From the IMG/VR virus record IMGVR_UViG_3300042445_002836, positions 1 through 42,742 of that record: a stretch of 42,742 bases of DNA; one strand, 5' to 3'. Within the stretch, counting starts at the first letter, position 1, and each line of letters opens with the position of its first letter. Shown here piece after piece: positions 9,798 to 19,040 of the stretch. Source of the stretch: a virus. A program made the position numbers and the translations under genes. Under the pieces are notes generated by a model, which saw only the letters and a program-made list of their open reading frames with translations, was not told where the DNA came from and made no database searches.

Positions 9798-10866
9798 TAT
9801 CTATTTTTACAATGAAAGTCATATCTGTATTTGCAGATTTTGGTACCGGTTGACCCATTTTACCTACTGCTATTAGTTCATTTGCATCGTTGTATAATCC
9901 GACTGTTGTAATATACGGTTGGAAGTAGCTTCCTGTTACGTTATTATGTAAGTCTCCTGTTGATGAAGCAAGTGTATTTGAATACTCTGTTCCGTCATTA
10001 TAGTATGTTGTTTTTATTGAACTACTTAGTGCTGAGGGATTATATGTGTGGTTAAATTCCGACTCTCTAATCCTACAGTGGTAGTTATGTGTATAAATAG
10101 GATGATTAGATTTCCATCTAACTGTTCCGTCTACATAGTCCATTAGGTAGTTTGCTACAAGCTCGTCTGTGATTATAATCTGACCGTGAGTGTATATTAC
10201 ATTTCCTACATACTTTCTAGGACTAGAACATTTTAAGTATAGGTTACCCTCTCCATCATCTACTATAGTAGATGAATACCCATCTGGTGTATCTAAATAT
10301 TCTCCTCCTGCTGCTGGTGTTTCTTGTACATAGTTACCTTCGTTAGTCAAGTAATCGCTACCAATTATATTACAAGCATTTGGTGTAGATCCGTATATGT
10401 TAAAGAAATCTTCTACGTAATCATCTTCTGCGTTTTCTCTGGCGTAAGAAGAGAGTACATAACTTGAAGAGACTCCTGCTTCAGGAACTATTTCTAGAGA
10501 GAAAGGTTCAATGTGAGTACCTACAATATCTCTTGGCATAGAGTAAACCCCTATATACGAATGTATGTTTCTAGATCCACTAGTGTAAGAGGATTGTAGA
10601 AAGTTGTCATAAGATCCTGTAGTTGTTATACTTCCGCTTTGAAATAAGCTGTAATATAAATGATTTGTACTTTGAAAGATTAATCTCTTGTATGAAATAC
10701 TTTGTATTTCGTTTGTAGGTAAGTAGTAATTTGAAGAACCGGAGATACCTACAAGTGTCTCTATTCTATTTGCGCTATAATCACTACCAGATACTGCCCA
10801 AGATTTTCGGGCAGTGTATGTGGTTATGTAAGCATCTTGCTTGTTTAGTTTTTTGTAAGCACTCAT
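9793..10866 (-). CDS. Virion structural protein, paralogue of the next gene upstream
   Basis: The product has 357 residues and no named domain that I recognise. Its C-terminal 90 residues match the adjacent 344-residue protein: both have an R-SEF-N motif (RIRESEFNHTYNPS here) followed by YITTVGLYNDANELIAVGK. This implies tandem duplication of a structural gene. Its place between the baseplate and fibre genes suggests a baseplate or fibre-attachment component. It lies 3 bp downstream of its paralogue. Confidence 0.65.
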   Translation of the reverse strand: MSAYKKLNKQDAYITTYTARKSWAVSGSDYSANRIETLVGISGSSNYYLPTNEIQSISYKRLIFQSTNHLYYSLFQSGSITTTGSYDNFLQSSYTSGSRNIHSYIGVYSMPRDIVGTHIEPFSLEIVPEAGVSSSYVLSSYARENAEDDYVEDFFNIYGSTPNACNIIGSDYLTNEGNYVQETPAAGGEYLDTPDGYSSTIVDDGEGNLYLKCSSPRKYVGNVIYTHGQIIITDELVANYLMDYVDGTVRWKSNHPIYTHNYHCRIRESEFNHTYNPSALSSSIKTTYYNDGTEYSNTLASSTGDLHNNVTGSYFQPYITTVGLYNDANELIAVGKMGQPVPKSANTDMTFIVKIDI

Positions 10867-10869
10867 TCA

Positions 10870-11904
10870 TTAATAGTCCAACTTGATTCTTACTAATGCT
10901 TCTTTTGTGAAATCCTTTAAGAGTGGTTTAGATAATTTTGCTACTGCTAAAAGGTCATTATTATCGTTATATAGGCCTACTGTTGTTAAATACGCTTGAG
11001 GTGTATTAATCATAATATCATGTCTCAATTCTCCTGAACCTGTAATGTTAGAAGGATTTGTTGAGTAGTTGAATTCACTATTTCTTACTCGAACAAATAT
11101 GTAGTTTGAAGATACTGTTTCTTCTGCTTGTGATTCAAAATATGCTCCTTTAGTGATAGCATTATAAAATTTCTTAATATTCTCTTCATCAGTACCTGGT
11201 GAAGCTGTTCTGGCTGTACCTAAAGCAAGACCTCCATCTACAAAAGCATCATCTAATGCTTCTCCACTAAGAATAATAACTCCTACATCTGGTAAGTACT
11301 TACCATAGCTTCCTCCAGTTGTATTATATCCGTTAGTTGCTGTAGTACCGTTCCAATCCCATGGGTAACCGTTTGAACCACTAATAATATCATATACTCT
11401 TCCTGAGTCTACATATGAGATTGTTGTTAGTGTTTCACTATTATCTGTTAAACGTATTTTAGCAGCACCTGAACCTGAAAGTGTTAGGTTAAAGCTTCCT
11501 GGTAGAAGTTTTTCTTTATACCTAGCTCTATCGATAGAGATTACGTAGATGTAGTCAGAAGACTGTCCTTGAAATGTAAAATTTGTATCTTCATCTCCAA
11601 ATACTAAATTTCTATACTGTCCATATATTGTTGAAGATGGTGATTTACCTGCTGCACCTCCGTTATAGTTTACTGATCCTTTACCGTCTTTATCTCCATA
11701 GGTAATTCCCATTTGCGCTACTGCTGTATCAACTAGGTTTATATCTGTATTGTATATTCTATGAAAATATTCTCCTGTAGAAGCTACTTGAGTAGATGAT
11801 GTGAAAAATGAAGTTAACAGTTTGCTGTTTGTAGACCATAGAGGAGTCACTACTGACTCTGCACTAATGGATATATCTTCTGGATCTAATCTTTTGAATG
11901 ACAT
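10870..11904 (-). CDS. Virion structural protein, paralogue of the next gene downstream
   Basis: The product has 344 residues. The C-terminal RVRNSEFNYSTNPS and YLTTVGLYNDNNDLLAVAK match the 357-residue neighbour, while the N-terminal halves differ (MSFKRLDPEDISISAESVV here). A shared C-terminal fold with divergent N-termini suggests two copies fitted to different positions in the baseplate. No enzymatic motif is visible. Gaps to both neighbours are 3 bp, so it is translated as part of one operon. Confidence 0.65.
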   Translation of the reverse strand: MSFKRLDPEDISISAESVVTPLWSTNSKLLTSFFTSSTQVASTGEYFHRIYNTDINLVDTAVAQMGITYGDKDGKGSVNYNGGAAGKSPSSTIYGQYRNLVFGDEDTNFTFQGQSSDYIYVISIDRARYKEKLLPGSFNLTLSGSGAAKIRLTDNSETLTTISYVDSGRVYDIISGSNGYPWDWNGTTATNGYNTTGGSYGKYLPDVGVIILSGEALDDAFVDGGLALGTARTASPGTDEENIKKFYNAITKGAYFESQAEETVSSNYIFVRVRNSEFNYSTNPSNITGSGELRHDIMINTPQAYLTTVGLYNDNNDLLAVAKLSKPLLKDFTKEALVRIKLDY

Positions 11905-11907
11905 ATG

Positions 11908-12567
11908 TTATTGATTTACTTTTACTATGGTTACTGGGATTGTTAATCTAGCTCCTGAATCTCTACCTATTACTGTAAGTGTTGTTTGAAGTGTTGTATT
12001 AGCTCCGAATAACGTATTGATTGTTGTTGCTGTTATGTTGATAGAAGTACCAATTACTGCTTTAGAAACGTTTGTTCCTAGGGTAGTAGTTGAGTTTAAT
12101 CTTTCAGCCTCTGAGGTATTAATTCCTACCCCGTTGAATGTATTTGTTACTCTAGCATCTGCAATAGTTGCTACATATCCTCCTGCTTCAAAAGTTTGAG
12201 AAGATCCTAAGTAGTTCAGTGTTTGAGGAGTGATAGCAAGTGATGCTCCTTGTTTTAATCTGATGGCTGAGAATCCTAAATCTAGAATTGGTAACTTAGC
12301 TGTTCCTCTTGGAAGAGTTGTAAGCTTATACTTCATGATTTGAGTTTCATCCGGAAATGCTTCCAGTAGTGGCATTTTTTCAATAGCCTCTCCGTAGTAA
12401 GCTGATCCATTTGGATGATTTGGATTGTATAATGTGTAATCAATCTCATCATCTGCTAAAGCAAATTGAGTGATTTTGAAAGAACCATCACCTCTTGCAA
12501 GTAATTCTCTTCCTTTTTTAGTTAAAATTGCATCAACTGTTACAATTGAATTATCTAAGTATCCCAT
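11908..12567 (-). CDS. Virion structural protein with Ig-like C-terminus
   Basis: The product has 219 residues. The N-terminus (MGYLDNSIVTVDAILTKKGR, then KITQFALADDEIDYTLYNP) is a pattern I associate with structural proteins of uncultured T4-like marine phages. The last 90 residues are Thr/Val-rich beta strands (TTLTVIGRDSGARLTIPVTI) compatible with an Ig-like fold. A full early-type promoter lies 22 bp before the start, and a TATAA-type element overlaps it, so this gene can begin its own transcript through the fibre genes. The exact role is unknown. Confidence 0.65.
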   Translation of the reverse strand: MGYLDNSIVTVDAILTKKGRELLARGDGSFKITQFALADDEIDYTLYNPNHPNGSAYYGEAIEKMPLLEAFPDETQIMKYKLTTLPRGTAKLPILDLGFSAIRLKQGASLAITPQTLNYLGSSQTFEAGGYVATIADARVTNTFNGVGINTSEAERLNSTTTLGTNVSKAVIGTSINITATTINTLFGANTTLQTTLTVIGRDSGARLTIPVTIVKVNQ

Positions 12568-12588
12568 TTTATGTTTTTTATCTTATTA

Positions 12589-12619
12589 TAAATATACGTT
12601 TTTTTATTATTTTATACAA
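12589..12619 (-). promoter_or_regulatory. Promoter inside the late operon (TTG-N20-TATATTTA)
   Basis: On the minus strand TTG (12617-12619) is 20 bp from TATATTTA (12589-12596), the same architecture as the early promoters. It lacks their GGTATC extension. It lies upstream of the 219-residue structural gene and the fibre block. Confidence 0.6.
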
Positions 12620-12621
12620 CT

Positions 12622-13845
12622 CTAAGTTATACATAGACTACTGCTACTATGTACTAGTCCGTATTCATCTGTATCAAGTATTTCTTTTGAATCTTTTACC
12701 CATATTTTAGAATTTGTTGAATTTATAATTTTTGCACTTACATTATCTACTTTAAAAATTCGTAAAGGCTTTACTACCATTAGTTTACTGTTTTGAGGTA
12801 AACTCCCTGTAGGTGTATTTAAATATCCTCTTGTAACTGTTAGTACGTTAGGTAAGCCTCCTGTTCCTAATTTAATTCCAACTACTCGTAGCCTTTCTGC
12901 CAACATTGTACCGTCATTGGCTGCTAATATACTTCCTATTTCAATAGAACCTGTTTCTGGTGTAGTATCTAATCCATACTCTAAAGAAGTAACAGTAGCG
13001 TTGTTTGATTGTAGTAGTTTATACTTCGTATATACAAACCCTTCAAAAGAAGGTACTTCCTGGTCTCCTGTAAATAGAAACTCTGATGTTATTCTATCTG
13101 TTAAGGATCTTGAGCATATTGACAAATCTGCTGAAGAGGATGGGTTTTGTTCTCCTACAAAGGTTCTGGCAGTAATAGCAGGTGGAATTCCTTTATAATT
13201 CTGTGCATCTGTTGATGACCCTACATACCTAGCATTACTCCATCCTGTAGATGAGTAACTACTATCCTGTATTTGTGCTGGAGTTGCTGTCTCTTGTAAT
13301 ATTTCTGATAGGTTTGTAGGATTTACTCCTGACCCTACTCTGTCGGATTGTTGTATATATGTAGATGTTCTGTTCTGTAATGCATTACTGATTAGTGGAT
13401 TAAAATCACTATACTCGTATTTTTCATCTTGTACATAAGGTAGGAAAGTAACATTTACCTGATCTTGTCCTAGTCCATTGGCATTGTTCGGAGTTTTATT
13501 AAACTCTTTTGGGGTTATTTCAAAGTAGTAGTAATTACTTGTTGGGCTGTTAAAAGCATTAGCGTATTTAGATCTACTTACTATAGGTAATTCATATAAC
13601 TGTTCATTTACAGCAAACCGTAAACTAGTTGCTGTTAGTAACACATTCTCTAAATCTATTTGATTCAGAGGTGATGTTTGTTGACTCCAATCTTTCCTTG
13701 TAGCAACCGTTACAGTAACTCCTGTTACTATTATTTTAGTGGAGTCTGTAGGGTGTGCTTCGCAGTTTACGTTGATGCGGGCGTCTTTGTTTATATTAGT
13801 AGTATCGTTTGTCTGATGTACAAAGAGAAATGTTGCTATATCCAT
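12622..13845 (-). CDS. Putative virion structural protein
   Basis: The product has 407 residues, is beta-rich, has no signal peptide or membrane segment, and I do not recognise it. It begins MDIATFLFVHQTNDTTNINK. Its place between the large wedge-like protein and the 219-residue structural protein in a co-directional operon supports a baseplate or tail role. It ends only 3 bp beyond the -33 element of the promoter at 12589-12619, so the gene and that promoter are closely packed. Confidence 0.55.
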   Translation of the reverse strand: MDIATFLFVHQTNDTTNINKDARINVNCEAHPTDSTKIIVTGVTVTVATRKDWSQQTSPLNQIDLENVLLTATSLRFAVNEQLYELPIVSRSKYANAFNSPTSNYYYFEITPKEFNKTPNNANGLGQDQVNVTFLPYVQDEKYEYSDFNPLISNALQNRTSTYIQQSDRVGSGVNPTNLSEILQETATPAQIQDSSYSSTGWSNARYVGSSTDAQNYKGIPPAITARTFVGEQNPSSSADLSICSRSLTDRITSEFLFTGDQEVPSFEGFVYTKYKLLQSNNATVTSLEYGLDTTPETGSIEIGSILAANDGTMLAERLRVVGIKLGTGGLPNVLTVTRGYLNTPTGSLPQNSKLMVVKPLRIFKVDNVSAKIINSTNSKIWVKDSKEILDTDEYGLVHSSSSLCIT

Positions 13846-13860
13846 TTTTATGTTATTGTA

Positions 13861-16800
13861 TTAAGGGCCAGTGTATCCATGTAATGTACTGCACACTATT
13901 GCTGTTCCTGTAAAATTATATAAAGGTATTGCTGATGGGTTTGGGTATCCGTTACTGTACGGTAATGCTATATATCCATCACTACACCATCCGTTTATTG
14001 GGTCTCCTGTTCCAAAGGCTCTTAGTTGTTTACCTGAGTTCCATAGCTGTTGAAATGAGTAGCTTGGTTCGCTGGTTATTTTTGTATAGTATACCGAGTT
14101 AGATATAAAAAATCCATTTCCATATGCGGAAGAATTCTCTGTTATGACTGCTCCGGCAGTACATGCTCCATTTGGGGCTGTTTTACCATATGACAGTCCT
14201 ATGTAATCCTGTGCAATTCCGTCTCCTGTTTTTTCAAGTTTAATAACTCTTTCACAAGCACCTGCTACGTTTATTAGCTTTATCCATATAGCTTTTCCTA
14301 GAAAGATAAAATCAAATGGATCTGGTACTGATATCCATGTATTAGGATTTGGTGCAAATTTTGTCCCTACAGTAACTGTTTGAAATTGATAGGTAGCGGT
14401 TGGTAACTCTCCTTCGAAGAATGTTCGGAAATCTACAACTAGTGCTTCATTGGCTGCAGGTCCTGCATATAAATCATATACGGTGTACTCTTGCGGGAGT
14501 ATAAGACATGTATAGAATTGTTTTGTTACGGATCTTGTACAATTAGTATCGTACTTATCGGTTACAGTAACGGTATAGGCGTCTCCTGTTACACCATTAA
14601 ATACGTAAGTAGAGATTCCTGGACCTAGTGTTTCTGGTGCTGTGTTATTCTTCTGTACCGTGTATACTACTTGATTGTTTAAATTCAATGTAAACCAGTT
14701 TGCAAGGTCATAACTTGTTCCAGCTACTATATAACTTGGTGCTGTATCAGGTCCTAGAGAACAGGTTACATTACGGAATCTTACTGTTTCATCACAACCG
14801 AGTTTAGCGTACCCATGTATAATTGTCTCGTCATATTGTGCACCTGTAAAGGTGTATGTAGAAGGTATTGGTGTTCCTTGAGGAGTTGTTCCTAAGTAAT
14901 ATAATGTATTAGGTGGTGCTGATACACCATTTCCTCCAAATAATGGACCTAATGCATATGGAATACCTGGCTGTACTACAAAACTATCGTTAGCTCCTGG
15001 AGTTAGTGTACATAAGTCTGGCGGTGTTCCTTCGTAGAACCTTACATTAAATTGAACTTTTGGCGGAATTGCTTTCTTTAATGTATTACTTCTATTAAGC
15101 TCTCCTGTTGATACTCTAATCGTACTATTTGCTAATTCTCCATCAAACTTTGCTTCTTCTTTATCCTTAAGGTAAGATATTCTTCGTCCTTCTGGGGTAT
15201 CTACTATTTGTTTGTAAGAGGCTATGTATTCAACTACTGATCCAAAAGTATCTCCGTGGTAACCTTCTGCAAAAGCAGTATCGATAGATGATGTATATGT
15301 AAATGCATTATCCATATTTGATCCTGTAATTGTATCTACAGATGCTTTTATAGATTTTGCTTTTGATCTATTTAGTAAATTTGGCTTAATTATTATACCT
15401 GTATCAGCTACTGTTCTAGCAGGTATAAAATCCTTAACCATTTTAAAGATTACATTATCAAAGAATTTGATTAGTCTTACAAAAGCTCTTACATCGTATT
15501 GTGATAAATCTCCTAATATGTCTTCTGCTACTTTATAAAGTCCTTCGTAATCTGGAAGTGTTAAACTACTTGGGTTTCCTATATATTGATCTATATTAAA
15601 TGTAGCTAGATTTGGATCTGCTAATGATTTAGATATAATATACTTATCCACATTATCGGTAGGAGAAAACCCTACTTCAATAACATGTAAATCATCTGTA
15701 TACTTATTATCTCTTTTTACTATAGAAGTATGACTTGATAATGTGTTACCTGGTATAATACTACCTGTATGGTCAATTCGTATTTTATCTAAAGAACTTG
15801 TATAGTATTGGTAGTCTCCGTAAAAAGGTCTTTCGTTTGTATTTCTACCTCCGTATAGTTTTATATCTAATATGTCTGAAGGAATACCGAAACAGTTTAT
15901 AAGTGCTCTTAGACCTCTCTCTGTACCTTTTGTTTTTAGTAAATAAGAAAGGTTATGGTAAATTCTTTTTTGAATCTCTTTTTCATAAGTATCAAAAGAA
16001 GAAGGTTCTATAGGAGTATTAGGTCCTGTTAGTGATCCTGTTAGTGATCCTGTTATATAGAAATTAATATGTTCACTTCCCGATACGTATCCCTGTCCTA
16101 TAAAGCTTGAGAATAAGTCTTCAATAGATTTATTTGAAGTATATAATTTAACTCCAAAATTCTTTAAAGCCTCCCCAACTAAATCTTTAGAGATTCCTTT
16201 ATTCATTCTATTATCAGCATCATACTTATCTGTTACTGCATCTGCATATAACCATAAGTTATCAAAATGCTGACCTATCATATGGATGAATGTCAAGTAA
16301 TTCTCATTATTTGTATCCTCTCTAAGGTAAGATGGTATAGAAAATATTAATGAATTATAATTGGTATTGTCATACGATATTGCTTCTGCAATTTGGTTGG
16401 TATACCAAAGTATTGATTGAGGTGTACTACTTACCTGGTTTTGATATGGTTTCTTAGTATTAGATTTTGGCCAACTAGAACTACCTGATTCGTAATATAA
16501 GAATCTTTCGTAATGATCGAAGTTATTTAACACTCCTTCCATTAACCCTTCAAAATATGTTCTACTTCCTGATATTCCTTGTAAACCTAATGTTCCTTGA
16601 GCACCCGGTATTTGACTGTTTATTGATGATAAGCTAGCAGAATAAGATGTTACTAAGTCTAATTTATACTTAAAGTTTAGTAGTCTTTCTTGAGCTGATG
16701 AGAAGTGTATAAAGTCTTTATAAGAGGTGTGATCGATACTTATATCGACACCTTTCTCGTTAACTAAAGAGAATAGTTGACTATTTGCATTATTTAATGG

Positions 16801-17598
16801 ATAACTAAATAATTCATCATAGTTAAAATACTGGGTAGGTATTATATTCTCATCCTGTATGTCTATGTTGAAATTGGCAGGTTTTAGAGTTGGGAATACT
16901 TCCGGTTCAGGTGTTACCTCAGATTGTACTTCGTATGCGACAGAATCAGCTACTAATTCAACTATCCTTAACTTACTTTTTATTCCGTAAGTAAAAGGTA
17001 ATGGTTCATATAGTTTTACTGTTACTTCTTTCTCTATACCATTATCTAGAGTATCTATATTAATACCGATAAGTAGGTCGTTATCTTCAAAATTTAACCT
17101 AAACTCGTTAAAGAAAGCTTCGCTCTCTAACTTACTTTTTATTACATTAGTAAACCTCTCTAAATCTGTAGGAGATAATGCTAGTGAAGCAAGTTTTAAC
17201 TCTGTTCTATCTGGTGAGATATCTTGTATGTACAGTTCTGCGGCAGAAGTGTCATCTGTAAATAAGTCGTTTAAAAAGTGATACAGTAGTTTAATTCCTC
17301 CGTTACCGTAATCAAAAGAGATACTATCTTGAATAGGGTCTATAGTAAGTACTGATGCTCCTTCTTGTCCTGAAGATTGAGCATTTCCTAATTGTTTGTA
17401 ACCTCTATAATCGTATTCACTAAATAATATATCATCACTAAGGGATAGTAGGTGAAGTTCTACTACATGCTTACTGGTATCAAAAGAACTATTTACCTCA
17501 AAGGAAGAGATTAACTGTGTATCTTCTGTAGAGTATCTCTCAACACCTGCTATGTTCCCTGGTATGTCTCTATTAGCTGTGTACTTTATTTCTGCCAT
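13861..17598 (-). CDS. Large baseplate wedge-like protein with Ig/SprB-like C-terminus
   Basis: The product has 1245 residues. Residues 535-580 have the hallmark KEIQKRIYHNLSYLLKTKGT followed by ERGLRALINCFGIPSDIL. This resembles P2 gpI/gp7-type wedge proteins of contractile tails and injection systems; the family assignment is from memory of that motif. After about residue 880 the sequence changes to Cys-containing beta repeats, including AYTVTVTDKYDTNCT, which resembles SprB or Ig-like repeats of Bacteroidota surface adhesins. The final 75 residues (about 1170-1245) are Gly, Tyr and Ser rich. It may join wedge and host-contact roles. The ATG follows directly on the stop of the upstream gene. 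Confidence 0.65.
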   Translation of the reverse strand: MAEIKYTANRDIPGNIAGVERYSTEDTQLISSFEVNSSFDTSKHVVELHLLSLSDDILFSEYDYRGYKQLGNAQSSGQEGASVLTIDPIQDSISFDYGNGGIKLLYHFLNDLFTDDTSAAELYIQDISPDRTELKLASLALSPTDLERFTNVIKSKLESEAFFNEFRLNFEDNDLLIGINIDTLDNGIEKEVTVKLYEPLPFTYGIKSKLRIVELVADSVAYEVQSEVTPEPEVFPTLKPANFNIDIQDENIIPTQYFNYDELFSYPLNNANSQLFSLVNEKGVDISIDHTSYKDFIHFSSAQERLLNFKYKLDLVTSYSASLSSINSQIPGAQGTLGLQGISGSRTYFEGLMEGVLNNFDHYERFLYYESGSSSWPKSNTKKPYQNQVSSTPQSILWYTNQIAEAISYDNTNYNSLIFSIPSYLREDTNNENYLTFIHMIGQHFDNLWLYADAVTDKYDADNRMNKGISKDLVGEALKNFGVKLYTSNKSIEDLFSSFIGQGYVSGSEHINFYITGSLTGSLTGPNTPIEPSSFDTYEKEIQKRIYHNLSYLLKTKGTERGLRALINCFGIPSDILDIKLYGGRNTNERPFYGDYQYYTSSLDKIRIDHTGSIIPGNTLSSHTSIVKRDNKYTDDLHVIEVGFSPTDNVDKYIISKSLADPNLATFNIDQYIGNPSSLTLPDYEGLYKVAEDILGDLSQYDVRAFVRLIKFFDNVIFKMVKDFIPARTVADTGIIIKPNLLNRSKAKSIKASVDTITGSNMDNAFTYTSSIDTAFAEGYHGDTFGSVVEYIASYKQIVDTPEGRRISYLKDKEEAKFDGELANSTIRVSTGELNRSNTLKKAIPPKVQFNVRFYEGTPPDLCTLTPGANDSFVVQPGIPYALGPLFGGNGVSAPPNTLYYLGTTPQGTPIPSTYTFTGAQYDETIIHGYAKLGCDETVRFRNVTCSLGPDTAPSYIVAGTSYDLANWFTLNLNNQVVYTVQKNNTAPETLGPGISTYVFNGVTGDAYTVTVTDKYDTNCTRSVTKQFYTCLILPQEYTVYDLYAGPAANEALVVDFRTFFEGELPTATYQFQTVTVGTKFAPNPNTWISVPDPFDFIFLGKAIWIKLINVAGACERVIKLEKTGDGIAQDYIGLSYGKTAPNGACTAGAVITENSSAYGNGFFISNSVYYTKITSEPSYSFQQLWNSGKQLRAFGTGDPINGWCSDGYIALPYSNGYPNPSAIPLYNFTGTAIVCSTLHGYTGP

Positions 17599-17937
17599 CT
17601 ACTCTGTTTTTGTTTCTAGGTCAAGAATTTGTTGATTTGCTTGTAATAGTTGAATTCTTAACTGTGCTATTTCATCTAGAAGAGGTTGAATATCTTCTGT
17701 ATCTCTTTCATAAGATATTAATTCTGAACTCTTTTTTATTAAATACTCGTGTGAGTCTTCTTCTCCCTCTATATCAATTACGTAATATAATTTTTCATAC
17801 AACCTGAAGAGTTCTTCTGGTGTATCTGTATCTTCTTCCGGTACTGGTTGAGTGTATGTTTTAAACCCCTTATCAATTACCCTAGAAAATTCTGTCTTAT
17901 TATGGACTGTTTTTATTATTTGAATATCATTAGCCAT
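17599..17937 (-). CDS. Small coiled-coil protein of the baseplate operon
   Basis: The product has 112 residues and is acidic. The C-terminal 40 residues (DEIAQLRIQLLQANQQILDL) form a clear heptad coiled coil. The N-terminus begins MANDIQIIKTVHNKTEF. It overlaps the upstream gene by 8 bp and abuts the large wedge-like gene, so it is tightly co-translated. It may be a small baseplate connector or assembly factor; no family is recognised. Confidence 0.65.
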   Translation of the reverse strand: MANDIQIIKTVHNKTEFSRVIDKGFKTYTQPVPEEDTDTPEELFRLYEKLYYVIDIEGEEDSHEYLIKKSSELISYERDTEDIQPLLDEIAQLRIQLLQANQQILDLETKTE

Positions 17938-19039
17938 TTCTTACTACTTTGAATATGTTTTTATCATCTACTACTGTAGTACTTCCGTCTAACGTCGTCT
18001 TAACTAATATACGATAATATCTTTCAGGTTGCAAGCCATCCATATACACATCAAAGAAAGGTCCTGTTGGATCACAACTAACTTTTGTAAATTGTGTATC
18101 AAAATCAACAATCATTTCTTCTGTATTCTCATCTCTTAATCCCCAGTATGAACCTGATGGAAGAGCGTAGTTTTTTAAATAGACTGAAGAGGTTGTAAAA
18201 GTTCTAACTGGGTATTTGGGTTTTGCAGATATTCTAAATCTCTGTTTTCCTACATCCGGATATTTTCCTTTATTATTTGTTACCCCTATTGTTGAAATAC
18301 TATTTGAAAGAACTGATAAAGATCCTGTAGTATATACACTATCGTCCCACTTAAATTCTAAGAATGGTGGATAGATAGTATTCGTGTCTGCACTGTAGTA
18401 TTTTAACCTAATAGAGGAAGACATATTATACTCTATATCATCGGGGAGTTTTAATAAAAACCCATCATTTACCAGTGTATTGCTGTTTATTAACTGTATT
18501 GCTCTTGTTACATTTATGTTTACATCGTGGGTAGAGTTAATGTTGTGGGATTGTGTAAATTCCATATTAAATCCTGCTGAAGCTGTATACCAGTTACCTC
18601 CTCCTGTAAGTGGGGAATCATAAGAACCTGTAGTATATTGTGCGTATGATCCCAATACCCAAGGGCTAGTTTCTGTTGTCTGTCTATACTTCCAGGATGC
18701 TCCTGTTTTATTAGTTGGATTATCTCCAAATTTACCTATTCCGCTATCCCATGCCCCAGAAACCGGATATGCATACACAGTATATTCTACAGGTAATTCG
18801 TAAGCTTCTGCTAAATACATGTTAAGGCTTGCACTATACCCAGCTGCTCCTACCTTGTTTGCAATCACATCTTTTATATCTACTGTACTGTATTTAGTAA
18901 GTATTCGGTTGGTTTGCCCTGTACCTATTAGGTCTGGATATCCTCCTAGTTCGATTATTTCATCTAAACCTGCGTTTCCTAAAACAGCTTCAGTTGATAT
19001 AAATGTATCTTTTTCCGGGAATATTCTGTATACTGCCAT
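17930..19039 (-). CDS. Beta-rich structural protein of the baseplate operon
   Basis: The product has 369 residues. The N-terminus (MAVYRIFPEKDTFISTEA) and the pattern of polar beta strands with a VTRAIQL segment near residue 180 resemble DNRLRE-type beta-sandwich domains, but this is only a weak likeness. The C-terminal part (QPERYYRILVKTTLDG) looks like a second beta domain. It sits just after the gp6-like wedge gene, 1 bp away, so a baseplate-periphery role is likely. Confidence 0.55.
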   Translation of the reverse strand: MAVYRIFPEKDTFISTEAVLGNAGLDEIIELGGYPDLIGTGQTNRILTKYSTVDIKDVIANKVGAAGYSASLNMYLAEAYELPVEYTVYAYPVSGAWDSGIGKFGDNPTNKTGASWKYRQTTETSPWVLGSYAQYTTGSYDSPLTGGGNWYTASAGFNMEFTQSHNINSTHDVNINVTRAIQLINSNTLVNDGFLLKLPDDIEYNMSSSIRLKYYSADTNTIYPPFLEFKWDDSVYTTGSLSVLSNSISTIGVTNNKGKYPDVGKQRFRISAKPKYPVRTFTTSSVYLKNYALPSGSYWGLRDENTEEMIVDFDTQFTKVSCDPTGPFFDVYMDGLQPERYYRILVKTTLDGSTTVVDDKNIFKVVRNG

Positions 19040-19040
19040 A

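Noticed and set aside
12583-12596. T4-type late promoter TATAAATA on the plus strand at several intergenic sites
   Set aside because: On that strand it points away from the genes. The useful match is the reverse-strand TATAATAA or TATATTTA.
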